Origin: a virus
Virus record (IMG/VR): IMGVR_UViG_3300020578_000495
Coordinates: 1 to 21,385 of that record
Length of the DNA stretch: 21,385 bases
Strand: one strand, 5' to 3'
Part shown: in pieces, positions 1 to 7,586 of the stretch
How positions within the stretch are numbered: position 1 is the first letter of the stretch
Layout of the letters: each line of letters starts with the position of its first letter
Notes under the pieces: model-generated
Database searches by the model: none
Told to the model about the DNA's origin: nothing
Seen by the model: the letters and a program-made list of their open reading frames with translations, nothing else
Made by a program: the position numbers and the translations under genes

Positions 1-1
1 A

Positions 2-193
2 GAACAAGCACGATTCGTCCTACCACAAGGTACTTATACTGAGTGGTGGTGGACTGGTTCCTTGGCAGCGTATGCTAGAGTCTGTAAGCAGCGTCTTGAT
101 CCTCATGCACAGTGGGAAATCCGTGAATATGCTGCTGCCATAAAGGAAATGATTGCACCGTTGTTTCCAGTTTCATGGGAACAACTTACCTAA
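2..193 (+). CDS. thyX: Flavin-dependent thymidylate synthase ThyX, C-terminal part (5' end outside window)
   Basis: An open frame without a start enters from the window edge and stops at TAA 191-193, giving the last 63 residues of a protein. The segment RFVLPQGTYTEWWWTG followed by AQWEIREYA and a closing FPVSWEQL matches the conserved C-terminal part of ThyX, where the ARxxLP...YTE region helps bind dUMP and FAD. ThyX makes dTMP from dUMP using methylene-tetrahydrofolate and FAD/NADPH. The RHR signature lies upstream of the window and cannot be checked. It is followed after 42 bases by nrdJ on the same strand, and the two probably form a nucleotide-supply operon. Family assignment rests on motif recognition, not a search. 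Confidence 0.85.
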   Translation, partial: EQARFVLPQGTYTEWWWTGSLAAYARVCKQRLDPHAQWEIREYAAAIKEMIAPLFPVSWEQLT

Positions 194-235
194 ATACCTT
201 ACCAACCCATAAAGGAATCCAAAAAGGAGAAATAT

Positions 236-2161
236 ATGAATGAGATTAAGTTACCTACTCCATACCAGGAGTTTATACACCTTTCACGGTATTCGCGCTG
301 GCTAGAACAAGAAAAGAGACGAGAAACATGGGCGGAAACAGTATCCCGTTACTTTGATTTCTTTGCAAACCATCTTAAGGAAAAGCATGGTTACAAACTA
401 TCGGCAGATTTGCGAAATGAACTTGAGAGCGCAGTTCTAAATCTTGAGATCATGCCATCTATGCGGGCATTAATGACCGCAGGAGAAGCACTTGCAAGAG
501 ACAATACCGCCGGGTACAATTGTTCATATGTTGCAGTCAATAAGGTTCGTGCCTTTGACGAAATCCTATATATTCTGATGTGCGGCACTGGTGTAGGTTT
601 CAGCGTGGAGAGACAATATGTTGAAAAACTTCCTACAATATCTGAACACTTTACTCAAAGCGATACCGTCATTGTTGTCAAAGATTCTAAAGAAGGATGG
701 GCTAAAGCGTACCGAGAATTGGTATCCCTTCTTATTGGTGGACAGATCCCGAAATGGGACTTATCAAAGATTCGTCCTGCTGGTGCGCGACTCAAGACTT
801 TCGGAGGACGCGCTTCAGGCCCAAGACCTTTGGACGAACTGTTCCACTTCACAATCAACACTTTTAAGAAAGCTGCGGGACGAAAACTTACTTCCATCGA
901 ATGTCATGATATCATCTGCAAGATTGCTGAAATTGTCGTTGTCGGAGGAGTGCGTAGGTCAGCACTTATCTCTCTATCCAACCTCACGGATGAACGGATG
1001 CGTGACGCTAAAACTGGTCAGTGGTGGGTTGACAATCCGCAACGAGCTCTAGCAAATAACTCAGTTGCATATAAGGAGAAGCCCGAGATCGGCACTTTCA
1101 TGGAAGAGTGGGTTTCTCTCTATAAGAGCAAGAGTGGAGAGCGTGGTATCTTCAATCGTGATGCTGCACAGAAGACTGTTGCCAAACTAGGTGATCGTAG
1201 AGATCATACCAAAGAGTTCGGAACAAATCCATGCTCAGAGATAATTCTACGAGACAAGGAGTTCTGCAATCTTTCAGAGGTTGTTGTTCGTCCAAGCGAC
1301 AATCCAGAAACTCTGAAGCGTAAGGTGCAGCTGGCGACCATTCTAGGAACATGGCAAGCGTCTATGACTTACTTCCCATACCTTTCTAGTGATTGGAAGC
1401 ACAACTGCGAAGAAGAGGCTCTTCTAGGTGTATCCCTTACTGGTATTCTAGACAATGCAATCATGCGTGGAAAAAATCCAAATCTTGAAGTACTACTAGA
1501 ATCATTAAAGGCAGATTCTGTTGCTACTAATAAGGAATGGGCAAAGAAACTAGGAATAAATCCTGCCGCCTCTATTACTTGCGTAAAACCTTCAGGTACA
1601 GTTTCACAACTCGTTGATGCTGCATCTGGTATTCATGCTCGACACAACGAATACTTCATTCGCACTGTTCGTGCAGACATCAAGGATCCACTTTGTAAGT
1701 TTATGATCGATGCAGGATTCCCTGCTGAACCGTGTGTCATGCGTCCAGAGCATACTATGGTATTCTCCTTCCCCATGAAGGCAGAAGGTTCAGTCACTCG
1801 TAGCGACATGACTGCAATCGAACACCTAGAGCTCTGGTTGACCTACCAGAAGCACTGGTGCGAACACAAACCATCAATCACTGTTACCGTAAAGGAACAT
1901 GAATGGATGGAAGTGGGTGCATGGGTTTACAAGCACTTTGATGAGGTGAGTGGTATTTCATTCCTACCACACTCTGATCACACATATCAGCAAGCACCTT
2001 ATCAGGATTGCACCAAGCAAGAATACGAAGCACTTCTCAGCAAGATGCCAGTAGTTCAGTGGGGTGATCTAGTCAAGTACGAGAAGGAAGACAATACCGC
2101 CGGAACACAAACATATGCCTGCTCTGGTGATAAATGTGAACTTGTTGATTTGACTAAATAA
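236..2161 (+). CDS. nrdJ: Adenosylcobalamin-dependent (class II) ribonucleoside-triphosphate reductase, monomeric RTPR type
   Basis: Reduces ribonucleotides to deoxyribonucleotides for phage DNA synthesis, using coenzyme B12 to make a thiyl radical. In the 641 residues, NPCSE (331-335) carries the presumed radical Cys333 and Glu335. Cys96 (AGYNCSYV) and Cys344 (EFCNLSEV) would be the active-site redox pair, and the tail CSGDKC gives Cys629/Cys634, the C-terminal shuttle pair. The 11-residue Cys333-Cys344 spacing and the CxxxxC tail match what I recall of the Lactobacillus leichmannii enzyme (Cys408/419 and 731/736). At 641 residues it is about 100 shorter than that 739-residue enzyme, with much of the loss between Cys96 and Cys333, where the Lactobacillus insert lies. 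A clear ribosome site (AAAAAGGAGA) precedes the ATG. It follows thyX and ends at a strong terminator. Confidence 0.93.
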   Translation: MNEIKLPTPYQEFIHLSRYSRWLEQEKRRETWAETVSRYFDFFANHLKEKHGYKLSADLRNELESAVLNLEIMPSMRALMTAGEALARDNTAGYNCSYVAVNKVRAFDEILYILMCGTGVGFSVERQYVEKLPTISEHFTQSDTVIVVKDSKEGWAKAYRELVSLLIGGQIPKWDLSKIRPAGARLKTFGGRASGPRPLDELFHFTINTFKKAAGRKLTSIECHDIICKIAEIVVVGGVRRSALISLSNLTDERMRDAKTGQWWVDNPQRALANNSVAYKEKPEIGTFMEEWVSLYKSKSGERGIFNRDAAQKTVAKLGDRRDHTKEFGTNPCSEIILRDKEFCNLSEVVVRPSDNPETLKRKVQLATILGTWQASMTYFPYLSSDWKHNCEEEALLGVSLTGILDNAIMRGKNPNLEVLLESLKADSVATNKEWAKKLGINPAASITCVKPSGTVSQLVDAASGIHARHNEYFIRTVRADIKDPLCKFMIDAGFPAEPCVMRPEHTMVFSFPMKAEGSVTRSDMTAIEHLELWLTYQKHWCEHKPSITVTVKEHEWMEVGAWVYKHFDEVSGISFLPHSDHTYQQAPYQDCTKQEYEALLSKMPVVQWGDLVKYEKEDNTAGTQTYACSGDKCELVDLTK

Positions 2162-2187
2162 TTAGTGTAGGTTATCCGAACACACGA

Positions 2188-2207
2188 CCCCCCGCAAGGG
2201 GGGTTTT
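2188..2207 (+). terminator. Rho-independent terminator after nrdJ
   Basis: Six C, a GCAA tetraloop and six G (2188-2203) form a perfect G:C stem, followed directly by TTTT. It sits 27 bases after the nrdJ stop and would end the thyX-nrdJ transcript, leaving the next gene dependent on its own promoter. Confidence 0.9.
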
Positions 2208-2212
2208 GCGTT

Positions 2213-2220
2213 TATAAATA
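2213..2220 (+). promoter_or_regulatory. T4-type late promoter octamer TATAAATA, five bases before the RuvC-like start codon
   Basis: An exact copy of the T4 late promoter element lies just after the nrdJ terminator. The spacer to the ATG is TCTAC, and no purine-rich ribosome site is present. In T4 late promoters transcription starts about six bases after the octamer, so the message would begin at or beside the ATG. Confidence 0.7.
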
Positions 2221-2225
2221 TCTAC

Positions 2226-2786
2226 ATGGGAATAATCGCTGGCATTGACTATAGTTTGAATGGGCCTGCAATATGTGTAGCAAACACCGAGAAGGAGTTT
2301 TGCTTCAAGAATTGCACATTTTATTTCTTGACTGATGTTAAGAAGAATGCCACGGTGTTTTTGAATAACATATACGGAGAGAACTTCTCTGAATATGATC
2401 AGGACTGCGAAAGATATGACACTATTTCAGAATGGGTTATGCGAATTTGTATGGGTTGCGAGCAGGTTGCACTTGAAGGTTATGCTTATAATGCACAGGG
2501 TAGGGTTTTTCACATTGCTGAGAACACTGGCATTCTGAAATATAAGTTATGGCAAAACTCTATTCCATTAGAAATAGTTCAACCCTCACATGTAAAGAAG
2601 ATGGCAACCGGAAAGGGAAATTCAGACAAAGAAGGAATGTATGAATCCTTTGTCAAGGAGACATTCATCTCATTGAAGGATATAATGACTCCAAATAGAA
2701 CTGGAGTGGTTAATCCAGTATCTGATATAGTTGATGCTTTTTATATTTGTAAGATTCTGTACTACTCTATGAAAGAATCAAATTAA
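2226..2786 (+). CDS. RuvC-family Holliday junction resolvase-like nuclease
   Basis: A 186-residue protein with the RuvC/RNase H-fold layout. The first strand GIDYSLNGP carries Asp8, VALEGYAYNAQG carries Glu84, GKGNSDKE (129-136) resembles the lysine-containing loop, and SDIVDAFYI carries Asp167 and Asp170. Together these supply the acidic metal-binding set of RuvC-like resolvases. Phage resolvases clear branched DNA before packaging, the job done in T4 by the unrelated gp49, which fits late expression. The start is fixed because Asp8 lies close to it and no later Met would keep it. There is no ribosome site; the ATG is five bases after a late octamer. The stop overlaps the stop of the convergent next gene. 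Confidence 0.85.
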   Translation: MGIIAGIDYSLNGPAICVANTEKEFCFKNCTFYFLTDVKKNATVFLNNIYGENFSEYDQDCERYDTISEWVMRICMGCEQVALEGYAYNAQGRVFHIAENTGILKYKLWQNSIPLEIVQPSHVKKMATGKGNSDKEGMYESFVKETFISLKDIMTPNRTGVVNPVSDIVDAFYICKILYYSMKESN

Positions 2787-3193
2787 GGTCTTACCCCGGC
2801 TCCACCAGCTGCACCCCTGGCCCCTTGTTTAACCATATCTCTTGCCTGCTGTTGTGCTTTGGCTCCATGTGCTCCGCTAAGAGCATTTGAATCATCGATA
2901 GTTATTGATCCGGTTGTTGTCTTATTTCCTTGTTGTTTATGAAATGTTTTTGTTTTTACATTAGTTGATTTTGGAGTAGTTGTCATTCCCCCAGGACCTT
3001 CATCATCTAAATCTCCCCCGCCCTGAACTACTTTAGTTCCAGTTGGAACGCCACTAGATTGTGACGATTTTCCACATCCACCGATTCCACACGATGCCAA
3101 GGCAAGAGCAGCAACTGCTCCTACTTTACCGGCTTTTCTAAAAAAAGATTCATCAATATTTTGCTCGTACAGATATTGTTTGAAAGTTTTCAT
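2783..3193 (-). CDS. Small Gly-rich protein with capsid-targeting-like N terminus and lipobox-like cysteines
   Basis: A 136-residue unknown. It begins MKTFKQYLYE, which looks like the capsid-targeting sequence of T4 internal proteins with a possible cut after LYE (8-10). A hydrophobic stretch, VGAVAALALASCGIGGCG (about 24-41), follows and resembles a lipoprotein signal with lipobox cysteine, although a true signal peptide would not start this far in. The rest is low complexity, rich in Gly, Thr, Ser and Lys, without a recognisable fold. The start overlaps the upstream stop as ATGA, so translation is probably coupled to the preceding lipoprotein gene. It could be an ejected peptide, a lipoprotein, or both if cleavage exposes the hydrophobic segment. 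Confidence 0.65.
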   Translation of the reverse strand: MKTFKQYLYEQNIDESFFRKAGKVGAVAALALASCGIGGCGKSSQSSGVPTGTKVVQGGGDLDDEGPGGMTTTPKSTNVKTKTFHKQQGNKTTTGSITIDDSNALSGAHGAKAQQQARDMVKQGARGAAGGAGVRP

Positions 3194-3507
3194 TGTGGCT
3201 TATTATCTTCAGTAAGTAGTTTTTTCTTATCTTCATCTTCGTCACAGTCATCTGGTTCTTTCTTGAGGAAGAACTCTTTGATGCCCCAGGCGACAACGAG
3301 GAAGAGAACCGGCGCATACCACCATAACCATGAGTTATCTTTGCGTACTTCTTTTCCTTGTTCAATCTTGGATTTGATATCCATCATGATAACCGAGTCA
3401 GCAGTATTATCTGGGACAATTTCTGGTGCAACGGATTGACAACTAGCAAAGGCTATCAAAACAGAAATAGAAAGAATAGCAATGAACATTTTCCATATTT
3501 TCTTCAT
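3190..3507 (-). CDS. Small lipoprotein with an internal membrane segment; possible unimolecular-spanin-like protein
   Basis: A 105-residue protein. A charged start (MKKIWK), a hydrophobic core and FASC at 20-23 make a plausible lipoprotein signal with Cys23 as the lipidated residue. A second hydrophobic segment (about 60-81, starting WLWWYAPVLFLVVAW) is followed by a strongly acidic tail (EPDDCDEDED). Lipoprotein signal plus a C-terminal membrane segment is the layout of u-spanins such as T1 gp11, which fuse inner and outer membranes at lysis, but the periplasmic part here is short (under 40 residues). It overlaps both neighbours by ATGA, and the upstream gene encodes another membrane protein, so a lysis or membrane-associated cassette is possible. 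No sequence homology to a known spanin is claimed. Confidence 0.7.
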   Translation of the reverse strand: MKKIWKMFIAILSISVLIAFASCQSVAPEIVPDNTADSVIMMDIKSKIEQGKEVRKDNSWLWWYAPVLFLVVAWGIKEFFLKKEPDDCDEDEDKKKLLTEDNKPQ

Positions 3508-3941
3508 GACTTCCTCCCTGCGGCGGCAGTGCCGAAGTAGAATCCAACAATAGACACAAGAATTTGTCTATTCTCTGATGTATAGAGGAATCCATTCACC
3601 TCTACGAAGAATTTCTTGGTTGTCTCTGGAACTAGTCCAAACATAGCTTCTGGTGATACCGTATCAACTTCAACCAAGGTAGGTACACCAAAGAATGGTA
3701 GAATGAACGGAGCAGCAATTGTTCCAAAGAGGACAGTTAGAACGATCAACTGACGAACACTAGCACCAATGTCGAGTGGTACTCTCAGTGCTGCCTTGTC
3801 TTGATTTTCGGTTGTTTGTTTGTTTGCGGTGATTAACCGTTCAAACATTTCTTTTTGGTCTTGGCTCTTTTGGGCCATGTACTTGAACACGAATCCAGTT
3901 AAGCTTCCACCCACTAATGAAATTAATTCTGTAGGAATCAT
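3504..3941 (-). CDS. Small membrane protein, possibly holin-like
   Basis: The chosen start is the ATG at 3941, five bases after a strong GGAGG. The frame extends to an ATG at 3953, but that start would place the GGAGG inside the gene. The 145-residue product has a short N-terminal hydrophobic or amphipathic stretch (about 5-22), a charged, Gln-rich probable coiled segment (23-50), a long membrane segment (about 62-86, TVLFGTIAAPFILPF) and a last one (about 126-141). I do not recognise a named family. Size, membrane topology and coupling to the lipoprotein gene behind it (ATGA overlap) suggest a membrane role such as holin, but that is inference. Confidence 0.7.
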   Translation of the reverse strand: MIPTELISLVGGSLTGFVFKYMAQKSQDQKEMFERLITANKQTTENQDKAALRVPLDIGASVRQLIVLTVLFGTIAAPFILPFFGVPTLVEVDTVSPEAMFGLVPETTKKFFVEVNGFLYTSENRQILVSIVGFYFGTAAAGRKS

Positions 3942-3966
3942 AAAAACCTCCAAATATATTTAGGAA

Positions 3967-5637
3967 TTAGTAACTTTCTAATCCTAGTATTTTTCTTCCT
4001 ATTTTAAAATGCCGTTTTTTCTTCTTCCTTGTTAGTTTGTTTTTAGCAGGGACTGCGATATCACCATTAAAATTACCCTCAGAATCATACCCCAATCCTT
4101 GAACCCCCCCCGAACCAACCGAATTTGCAACCATACCATATTCAAACAGAAGATGACCGTATTTTTCTATAAATTCGTTTACCTTCTTTTTCTTGAACTT
4201 ATCCTTTTGTGCCACATTTGCGGCAGTAAATGTAGTAGGGACAAATTTTATCGGAAGTAATCCAGGAAGTTCTGAAACAAACCCTTCATGACCGTGACCT
4301 CTTGCTGGTTGCATAGGCAATTGCCCGGTCCTGGTCAGGTGTCCGAATATAACATCTCTTGCTGAATCAACTGCATTGTGAGCGTCGAATAGGTGCTGTA
4401 GGGTTTTTTCTCTACCCCTGAACGCTTCAAGGTGTCCCTGAAGTCGTCTTGCTTGTTTTCCTAACTTACCTTCTAATGCTTTTTGTATTCTTGCCGTTGT
4501 AAAATCTCTATAACCTTGGACTGTTCTAGCATGTTCGCCTCTTTGAACGGCATTTGAGAACATTGTCATATGTCCGGCACGAGTTGCGGCTTTATCTTTT
4601 GTAGTAGGATCCGTATGCGCTGCAATTTCATCGGATAACGCCTGCACATTCTCTCTCTTTAACTTTTTATTCGCTTTGGAGATATGACCTCTTAGTAGTC
4701 TTCTTTCCCTGAGGCCTAGTTTTGGTACGTTATTAAGAGAAAGAGATGGAAAGTGTCGCTCTGCTGTGTTTAAAAAGGAGACATCAGGAACTGCTTCTAG
4801 TCTTTTACCTGTCTGTGAGTCGAATCTACCGTGGACTGCTAGTATAGTTTTGGTGGTCTTCTTTGGACGTTTATAGTGAATCAGATTTCCTTTGAGTGTT
4901 CCTTCCCCCGAATCATGTATGAAATCTGCTTGATATGCAGTATCTGAATCTATTTTATCGTGGCCTGCTACCTCAAGTGCAGTAATGAAAGGTGTAACAA
5001 TGTGAGGTTTATCTTCTCTTGCTGCATTTTCTTTTACTTCTTCTGGTGAATAGAATCTCGTTGCGCCCCGTCCTTTGTAACTAACAAAAGGTCTACCACC
5101 AGACTTTCCAAATACAAGTGATATACTTCCATCTGCTTTGTACGAGAGGTTGTGTCCCTTTCTTCCTTTGCCAGTTAATGCTTCGTAAGTTGCTTTTAGG
5201 TGCTCAACCGTATGATGACCCCCTCCGTGATAAATGAATTCACCTACATGGGGAAGATGTCCAATTGACTCAAACTCTGCTGTTTCTTTTAAATAATTCT
5301 TTATTTGTTCTGAAAGCATTTCTTTGTTTCCTCCGTACATATTTACAGACTCTTCTGCCAATAGATCTATTGCAGTAACTAAATTATTCATATATGCTTT
5401 TATTTTTGGACTACATGATGTGTTTATCAAAAATTTAAGTCTTATGATTAGTTTATCGTATGGTGAAATGTATTTATCAGGATCTTTTAAAAAATTACCC
5501 TTTTCGTCTATTACTCCACTTCTATACGCTGCCATATCTTTAAATGGAGTTGTTATTGATTTTATAAATTTATATAATGAAAATGCATTTACTATTTGAC
5601 CTAAACTTGAAGAATTTGTTTTTCTTTGATAATTCAT
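3967..5637 (-). CDS. Fusion of a conserved marine-phage domain with a ligase-like nucleotidyltransferase domain
   Basis: A 556-residue protein with two parts. Residues about 20-96 (KSITTPFKDMAAY, GVIDEKGNFLKDP, ending AIDLLAEE) resemble a short protein I recall as standalone in T4-like marine phages. Residues about 130-480 look like a polynucleotide ligase/nucleotidyltransferase core: K167-A-D169-G170 as motif I with the candidate AMP-linked lysine, SYKGRG after it, E451-G-F-V as motif IV and LPIKFV (K464) as motif V. Between the parts is EQIKNYLKET (110-119), similar to the capsid-targeting tags of neighbouring genes. The C terminus is Lys/Arg-rich. It may join or cap nucleic acid ends, or the fold may be inactive. 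The start overlaps the upstream gene as ATGA. A run of eight G lies near codon 509. Confidence 0.75.
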   Translation of the reverse strand: MNYQRKTNSSSLGQIVNAFSLYKFIKSITTPFKDMAAYRSGVIDEKGNFLKDPDKYISPYDKLIIRLKFLINTSCSPKIKAYMNNLVTAIDLLAEESVNMYGGNKEMLSEQIKNYLKETAEFESIGHLPHVGEFIYHGGGHHTVEHLKATYEALTGKGRKGHNLSYKADGSISLVFGKSGGRPFVSYKGRGATRFYSPEEVKENAAREDKPHIVTPFITALEVAGHDKIDSDTAYQADFIHDSGEGTLKGNLIHYKRPKKTTKTILAVHGRFDSQTGKRLEAVPDVSFLNTAERHFPSLSLNNVPKLGLRERRLLRGHISKANKKLKRENVQALSDEIAAHTDPTTKDKAATRAGHMTMFSNAVQRGEHARTVQGYRDFTTARIQKALEGKLGKQARRLQGHLEAFRGREKTLQHLFDAHNAVDSARDVIFGHLTRTGQLPMQPARGHGHEGFVSELPGLLPIKFVPTTFTAANVAQKDKFKKKKVNEFIEKYGHLLFEYGMVANSVGSGGVQGLGYDSEGNFNGDIAVPAKNKLTRKKKKRHFKIGRKILGLESY

Positions 5638-6011
5638 TTTAGATCTTTTAATATTTTATCTATTCTATGATCTGTTCTTAGACTTTGAACGTCTACTTCT
5701 GGTATAGAATATGGTATGTAATTTAAGTAGAGTAAAAAAGATTTTAATAATGAGTGCAACTCTATATTTATTTTATAAAAGAGTATTCTACAACATGCCT
5801 CTGCACCAAATATGTTTTGCAAAGTTATTATATGATTTAATATCAATCTTTCTTTGAGTTCTCCACCTTTTTTAAATCTTAATAGTAATCTTTTGATATA
5901 TTTTATTTTATCTAAGTCTTCATAAAATTCATCTATGCCCAAGCAAGATGGATTATTGTACATCTTGCTGGCATATAATAAAAAAGTATCAGGACTTATT
6001 TTTTGTTTCAT
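5634..6011 (-). CDS. Small conserved protein of T4-like marine phages, function unknown
   Basis: A 125-residue protein of mostly helical character with the pattern YNNPSC...DEFYEDLDKIKYIKRLL...GELKERLILNHII...FGAEACCRILFYKI. I recall this pattern from unnamed proteins in T4-like cyanophages and other marine myoviruses, where it sits beside the short domain now found at the N terminus of the next gene. That conserved neighbourhood supports both calls. The gene starts by TAATG overlap with the upstream stop and ends by ATGA overlap with the next start, so the three genes are probably translated together. No enzyme motif or membrane segment is visible, and unlike its neighbours it has no capsid-targeting-like N terminus. 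Confidence 0.8.
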   Translation of the reverse strand: MKQKISPDTFLLYASKMYNNPSCLGIDEFYEDLDKIKYIKRLLLRFKKGGELKERLILNHIITLQNIFGAEACCRILFYKINIELHSLLKSFLLYLNYIPYSIPEVDVQSLRTDHRIDKILKDLK

Positions 6012-7558
6012 TACTTAGCAATTGGTTGTCTATCGTTCTTTGATCCCTTTTTCTTCATTTTGTGAGATTTAGCAAATCTACTAAAGTTTCTTACCAAATC
6101 GTTGACAACTCTATCTTTTTCCGTTTTGGTTAGAGTTGTTTTTGCTTTTCTCATTGCAGAATTCACAACATAATAAAGTTCTCTTTGGATTTGATCTAGC
6201 TTTAGTTGACCTTTATTTTTCTTTTGCAAGAGATGATTAAAAATTGGCATTAAAACTCTATCTCTAATTTCACCTTTTCTGTTTATCAAATGCATTATTG
6301 ATCTTGCTCTATCTTTATTTCCTTTTGATTGTTTTTTTGCAGTATGTTTATCTAATTTACCTTCAAATATTGGTAATTGTTTAAATCTCATAGGATCACC
6401 AACCACAGTTTCACTTGATGGCATGGAAGCAGACATTGGTCCGGCCGAAGAAGCTCCTCCGTCACTACAACCATATTCACACATTTTCTTCACTTTTTTC
6501 TTCTTTGAATATGCTTCTCTAAGTTTCTTTGCTAAACTGTGAAGTTTTGAAGATCCAGATCGGTTGGTTTCAGTAGAGTGTGCTTCACCTTTATGTGCTT
6601 TTGCTTTTCTATGAATGTTTTCTGAATCCTTTTTTTTATTTACTAAAGATTCTATTAGAAGTTTTTCTTCCGCTAATTGTTGATTTCTTATCTGTGCCGC
6701 GGATTGAGTGACTGGTTCTTTTTCAGAAACTTTGGTGAGAATATCACCAGTTGTTTTCTTTAATCCTTCAATTTCTTTTGGTAGATTGAATTTTTCTTTG
6801 TCTTTTTTACCTTCAGTTTTTCCTTTTGCAATTGCATCTGCTGCTTTATCTCCTGCTTGAACAGTTGCACTGCCCCCGCCTTCTCCTGCTTTTTCTGTAG
6901 CACTTCCAGATCCAGGCATCGGCGGCATCATTCCTTTAATTTGATCTGTCGCGGCGCTCACTTCTCCTGCTACTTTTGCACCTTGTTTTGCAACATCCAC
7001 GATTTTGCCAAGCATACCTTCGGATAATTTTTCTTTTTCTTTTCTTCTTGCTTCAACTCTTCTTCCTATATTTTCATTGACTGGACCAGATGGATTGCCT
7101 AATTTAATTTTACCCTTTAGCATCCACATACAAGAGTCTTCATCATATGAGCAAAGAATTTCTAACACACCCTTTGCAAGATCTTCTCCTCTATCAAATC
7201 CTTTTGATAAATCTGTGGTGGGAGTCTGACCAAATACATCACCGTAATGTTTAATTGGGAATGCATTGATGCCTGGGTTTAGTTTTACTCTATTTCCATC
7301 AAATTGGAAATCAATTCCAACATGATTGAGTCTGCTTCTTAGTTCCTTGATTGCGGCATTTGGATCTACATAAGAACCACCAAGAAATCTATGAATGAAG
7401 GCGTTGATTCTGGCCATAGAATCGCCTTGATCTATTCTAAATACACCGAAATCGTTTTCCGCACTTCTGGCTGGATTTCCCATGAATCCATTAAATACGG
7501 ATCCGCCTTCGGTATAATCTTCTAACAGTTCTTTATAGAGTTGCTTAAATTTCTTCAT
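6011..7558 (-). CDS. Large late protein with capsid-targeting-like N terminus and repeated (L/I)xE cleavage-like motifs
   Basis: A 515-residue unknown starting MKKFKQLYKELLED, with a possible cut after LLE (11-13). Residues about 20-155 (MARINAFIHRFLGG, DPNAAIKELRSRL, GIDFQFDG) resemble an N-terminal domain I recall from T4-like marine phage proteins of unknown role. The rest is Lys, Ala and Gly rich: a Pro/Gly/Met linker (209-236), helical stretches, a CEYGCSDGG segment (360-368) and a basic C-terminal domain (about 400-505). LSE|G (178-180), LIE|S (301-303), LRE|A (346-348) and IFE|G (397-399) match the T4 prohead protease consensus. It has its own late octamer and a good ribosome site (AGGAGA), and heads the unit reading to 2783. 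Likely a processed internal or head protein. Confidence 0.85.
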   Translation of the reverse strand: MKKFKQLYKELLEDYTEGGSVFNGFMGNPARSAENDFGVFRIDQGDSMARINAFIHRFLGGSYVDPNAAIKELRSRLNHVGIDFQFDGNRVKLNPGINAFPIKHYGDVFGQTPTTDLSKGFDRGEDLAKGVLEILCSYDEDSCMWMLKGKIKLGNPSGPVNENIGRRVEARRKEKEKLSEGMLGKIVDVAKQGAKVAGEVSAATDQIKGMMPPMPGSGSATEKAGEGGGSATVQAGDKAADAIAKGKTEGKKDKEKFNLPKEIEGLKKTTGDILTKVSEKEPVTQSAAQIRNQQLAEEKLLIESLVNKKKDSENIHRKAKAHKGEAHSTETNRSGSSKLHSLAKKLREAYSKKKKVKKMCEYGCSDGGASSAGPMSASMPSSETVVGDPMRFKQLPIFEGKLDKHTAKKQSKGNKDRARSIMHLINRKGEIRDRVLMPIFNHLLQKKNKGQLKLDQIQRELYYVVNSAMRKAKTTLTKTEKDRVVNDLVRNFSRFAKSHKMKKKGSKNDRQPIAK

Positions 7559-7574
7559 TTTTATCTCCTAGTCT

Positions 7575-7582
7575 TATTTATA
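7575..7582 (-). promoter_or_regulatory. T4-type late promoter octamer TATAAATA
   Basis: An exact octamer on the minus strand in the short gap before the 515-residue protein gene. Sixteen bases separate it from the ATG and include an AGGAGA ribosome site, a normal late leader. It probably drives 7558 down to 2783. Confidence 0.75.
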
Positions 7583-7586
7583 ACGC

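Noticed and set aside
618-1052. Open frame of 144 codons on the plus strand inside nrdJ
   Set aside because: It lies fully within a gene with all catalytic cysteines in frame, has no ribosome site and no recognisable product.
3942-3953. Earlier ATG for the membrane protein at 3504
   Set aside because: The GGAGG ribosome site lies inside this extension, five bases ahead of the ATG at 3941.
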